DNA of 64,000 bases, from positions 1,054,001 through 1,118,000 of the forward strand of contig NZ_VLNU01000001.1 in NCBI RefSeq assembly GCF_009765165.1, written 5' to 3'. Numbering within the stretch: position 1 is the stretch's first letter; each line of letters begins with the position of its first letter. The notes beneath the pieces were generated by a model that saw nothing but the letters and a program-made list of their open reading frames with translations, did not search any database and was not told the DNA's origin. This DNA is from Lysobacter panacisoli. Lineage in GTDB: Bacteria > Pseudomonadota > Gammaproteobacteria > Xanthomonadales > Xanthomonadaceae. Position numbers and translations under genes: made by a program. Positions 63,656-64,000 of the stretch are shown one piece after another.

Positions 63656-64000
63656 ATGACCGACAGGCTCGATGCCCTGCTGGGCAATTTCTCGGTGCGG
63701 GCCACGGTCCGCAACACCGGCATCATCTGCGGCACCCATGAATTGGCGGCGGAAGATGGCCTGGGCCAGCTGCACCTGGTCAGGCGCGGCACTGTGGTGG
63801 TGCGCCACGCCGTGGGCAAACCGATCACCATCGATACGCCCAGCCTGCTGCTGTACCCGCGGCCCTGCGGCCACCGCTTCGTGGTGGAAGGCGAGGAAGG
63901 CGCCGACCTGGCCTGCGCGGCCCTGAGCTTCGAATCCGCCACCGAAAATCCGCTGGTGTCCGCGCTGCCGGCCTGCTTGTGCCTGCCGCTGGACCAGCTG
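63656..64000 (+). CDS. AraC-family regulator, N-terminal part (cut by window edge)
   Basis: The first 115 residues of a regulator with a cupin-type sensor domain (LHLVRRGTVVVRHAVGKPIT, SLLLYPRPCGHRFVVEGEEG), as in AraC proteins with cupin_6. The DNA-binding part lies beyond the right edge. ATG at 63656 with GGAG site; divergent from the hydrolase gene. Confidence 0.8.
   Translation, partial: MTDRLDALLGNFSVRATVRNTGIICGTHELAAEDGLGQLHLVRRGTVVVRHAVGKPITIDTPSLLLYPRPCGHRFVVEGEEGADLACAALSFESATENPLVSALPACLCLPLDQL

Overview
The window is high-GC DNA with dense, mostly compact operons. It looks like a Lysobacter/Xanthomonas-type gammaproteobacterium (Lysobacteraceae). Evidence for this is the large TonB-dependent receptors, a LacI-type palindrome close to the xanthomonad xyl-box, a CopL-like Cys-rich protein, secreted S8 protease and YadA-type adhesin, and xanthomonad-style REP sequences. 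This assignment is an inference from gene content; no rRNA or tRNA gene was seen.

Left part (1-22.6 kb): a TonB-dependent receptor cut by the left edge; a Rof-like protein; an organic-peroxide unit (ohr, a cupin, ohrR) whose promoters share an apparent OhrR operator; two tandem epoxide hydrolases; a small secreted cupin pair; a secreted subtilase next to a 1442-residue trimeric autotransporter adhesin; an AraC regulator; the molybdate system modABC with its regulator modE converging on it and a ModE-like site in front; an alternative oxidase coupled to a DUF6522-like protein; and a LytS/LytTR two-component pair.

Middle part (22.6-44.5 kb): a Fur-box-preceded siderophore operon (receptor, esterase, two small membrane proteins, PepSY reductase-like protein, with overlapping start/stop codons); a beta-lactamase-fold membrane protein; two coupled metallo-beta-lactamase-fold genes divergent from a LysR regulator; assorted hydrolases and an AraC regulator; a secreted NBR1-Ig protein; and a metal-handling cluster (CDF-like transporter, CopL-like protein, unknown secreted protein, MerP-like and MerT-like proteins, GDCCVxC protein).

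Right part (44.5-64 kb) is accessory in character: lower and uneven GC, many small orphan genes, several broken genes and dispersed repeats. It starts with a strong terminator followed by a degenerate array of about 43-bp hairpin units. A roughly 30-bp palindrome (arms near AATGTCCGCT / AGCGGACATT) recurs more than a dozen times between 45.4 and 62.6 kb and not, as far as I could see, before that. Recognisable genes are a GFA protein, katG, a SOUL heme-binding protein plus a fasciclin protein, an IS110 remnant, an isochorismatase-like hydrolase with an unusual active site, an RsbRD-type histidine kinase, Hsp20, a sulfatase with a linked beta-barrel protein, an alpha/beta hydrolase and the start of an AraC regulator at the right edge.

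No complete new defence or mobile system is evident. The items most worth following up are the 43-bp hairpin array, the palindrome family and its association with small genes, the four matching OhrR-type operators, and the EF-hand loops inside the trimeric adhesin.
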